A DNA stretch of 40,142 bases, from positions 1-40,142 of the forward strand of contig CANLCX010000007.1 of the NCBI GenBank assembly GCA_947489315.1, read 5' to 3'. Both the position numbers and the translations under genes were made by a program. Each line of letters begins with the position of its first letter. Positions within the stretch are counted from its first letter, which is position 1. The notes below the pieces were generated by a model that ran no database searches, was not told the origin of the DNA, and worked only from the letters and a program-made list of their open reading frames with translations. The DNA comes from an uncultured Sphingomonadaceae bacterium (GTDB lineage Bacteria > Pseudomonadota > Alphaproteobacteria > Sphingomonadales > Sphingomonadaceae). Positions 40,126-40,142 of the stretch are shown here, piece after piece.

Positions 40126-40142
40126 ATACCCACCCTAACCCC

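Overview
The window looks like chromosomal DNA of an alphaproteobacterium, most likely a marine or freshwater sphingomonad. The evidence is a block of RNase D, lptC, lptA, lptB and rpoN in alphaproteobacterial order, a DivK-type response regulator next to a DUF3572 gene, and two families of short palindromic repeats that I associate with sphingomonad genomes. One of these repeats, when read as protein, gives the spurious peptide MSAFAPIADI. The genus is inference; there is no rRNA gene to settle it.

The window has two halves. Positions 1 to about 21,400 look accessory. They hold small catabolic or detoxification genes in short operons: thioesterases, alpha/beta hydrolase, Tat-exported nitroreductase-like protein, MddA-like S-methyltransferase, two GFA proteins, GST, two PPOX-fold flavoproteins, CPBP protease, and a bactofilin-like membrane protein. 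Three TetR regulators and one AraC regulator sit among them. This half also holds a stand-alone tyrosine recombinase (18,075-18,701), a decayed phage-type integrase (about 20,431-21,381), an N-terminally truncated metallo-beta-lactamase-fold gene, and about eleven copies or fragments of one palindromic repeat. Copies left of the recombinase point one way and copies right of it point the other way. No copy was seen after 20,371.

From panC (21,527) onward the content is core-like. It comprises panC; a five-gene minus-strand operon (DUF3572, HAD hydrolase, RidA, GDPD, FemAB-like); divK; rpmG; a GDT1-type transporter; dps; a double cold-shock-domain protein; RNase D; lptCAB; rpoN; an SDR plus a small DUF5818-like gene; alanine dehydrogenase; and a tandem pair of periplasmic cyclophilins. 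A different palindromic family (GTGCTCCTGCG... hairpins) occupies 36.4-39.0 kb.

The most informative regulatory reading is that each of the three TetR genes has recognisable operators nearby. A CATAAT-N3-ATTATG pair lies in the 1,726-1,843 intergenic region. A TATCC-N3-GGATA palindrome occurs at two promoters, 2,629-2,673 and 6,074-6,120, and may join the nitroreductase-like/MddA genes and the thioesterase/TetR operon into one regulon. Three copies of ATATTGAC-N3-GTCAATAT flank the 11,722-11,867 divergent promoter region. I saw no CRISPR array, rRNA, tRNA or replication origin.
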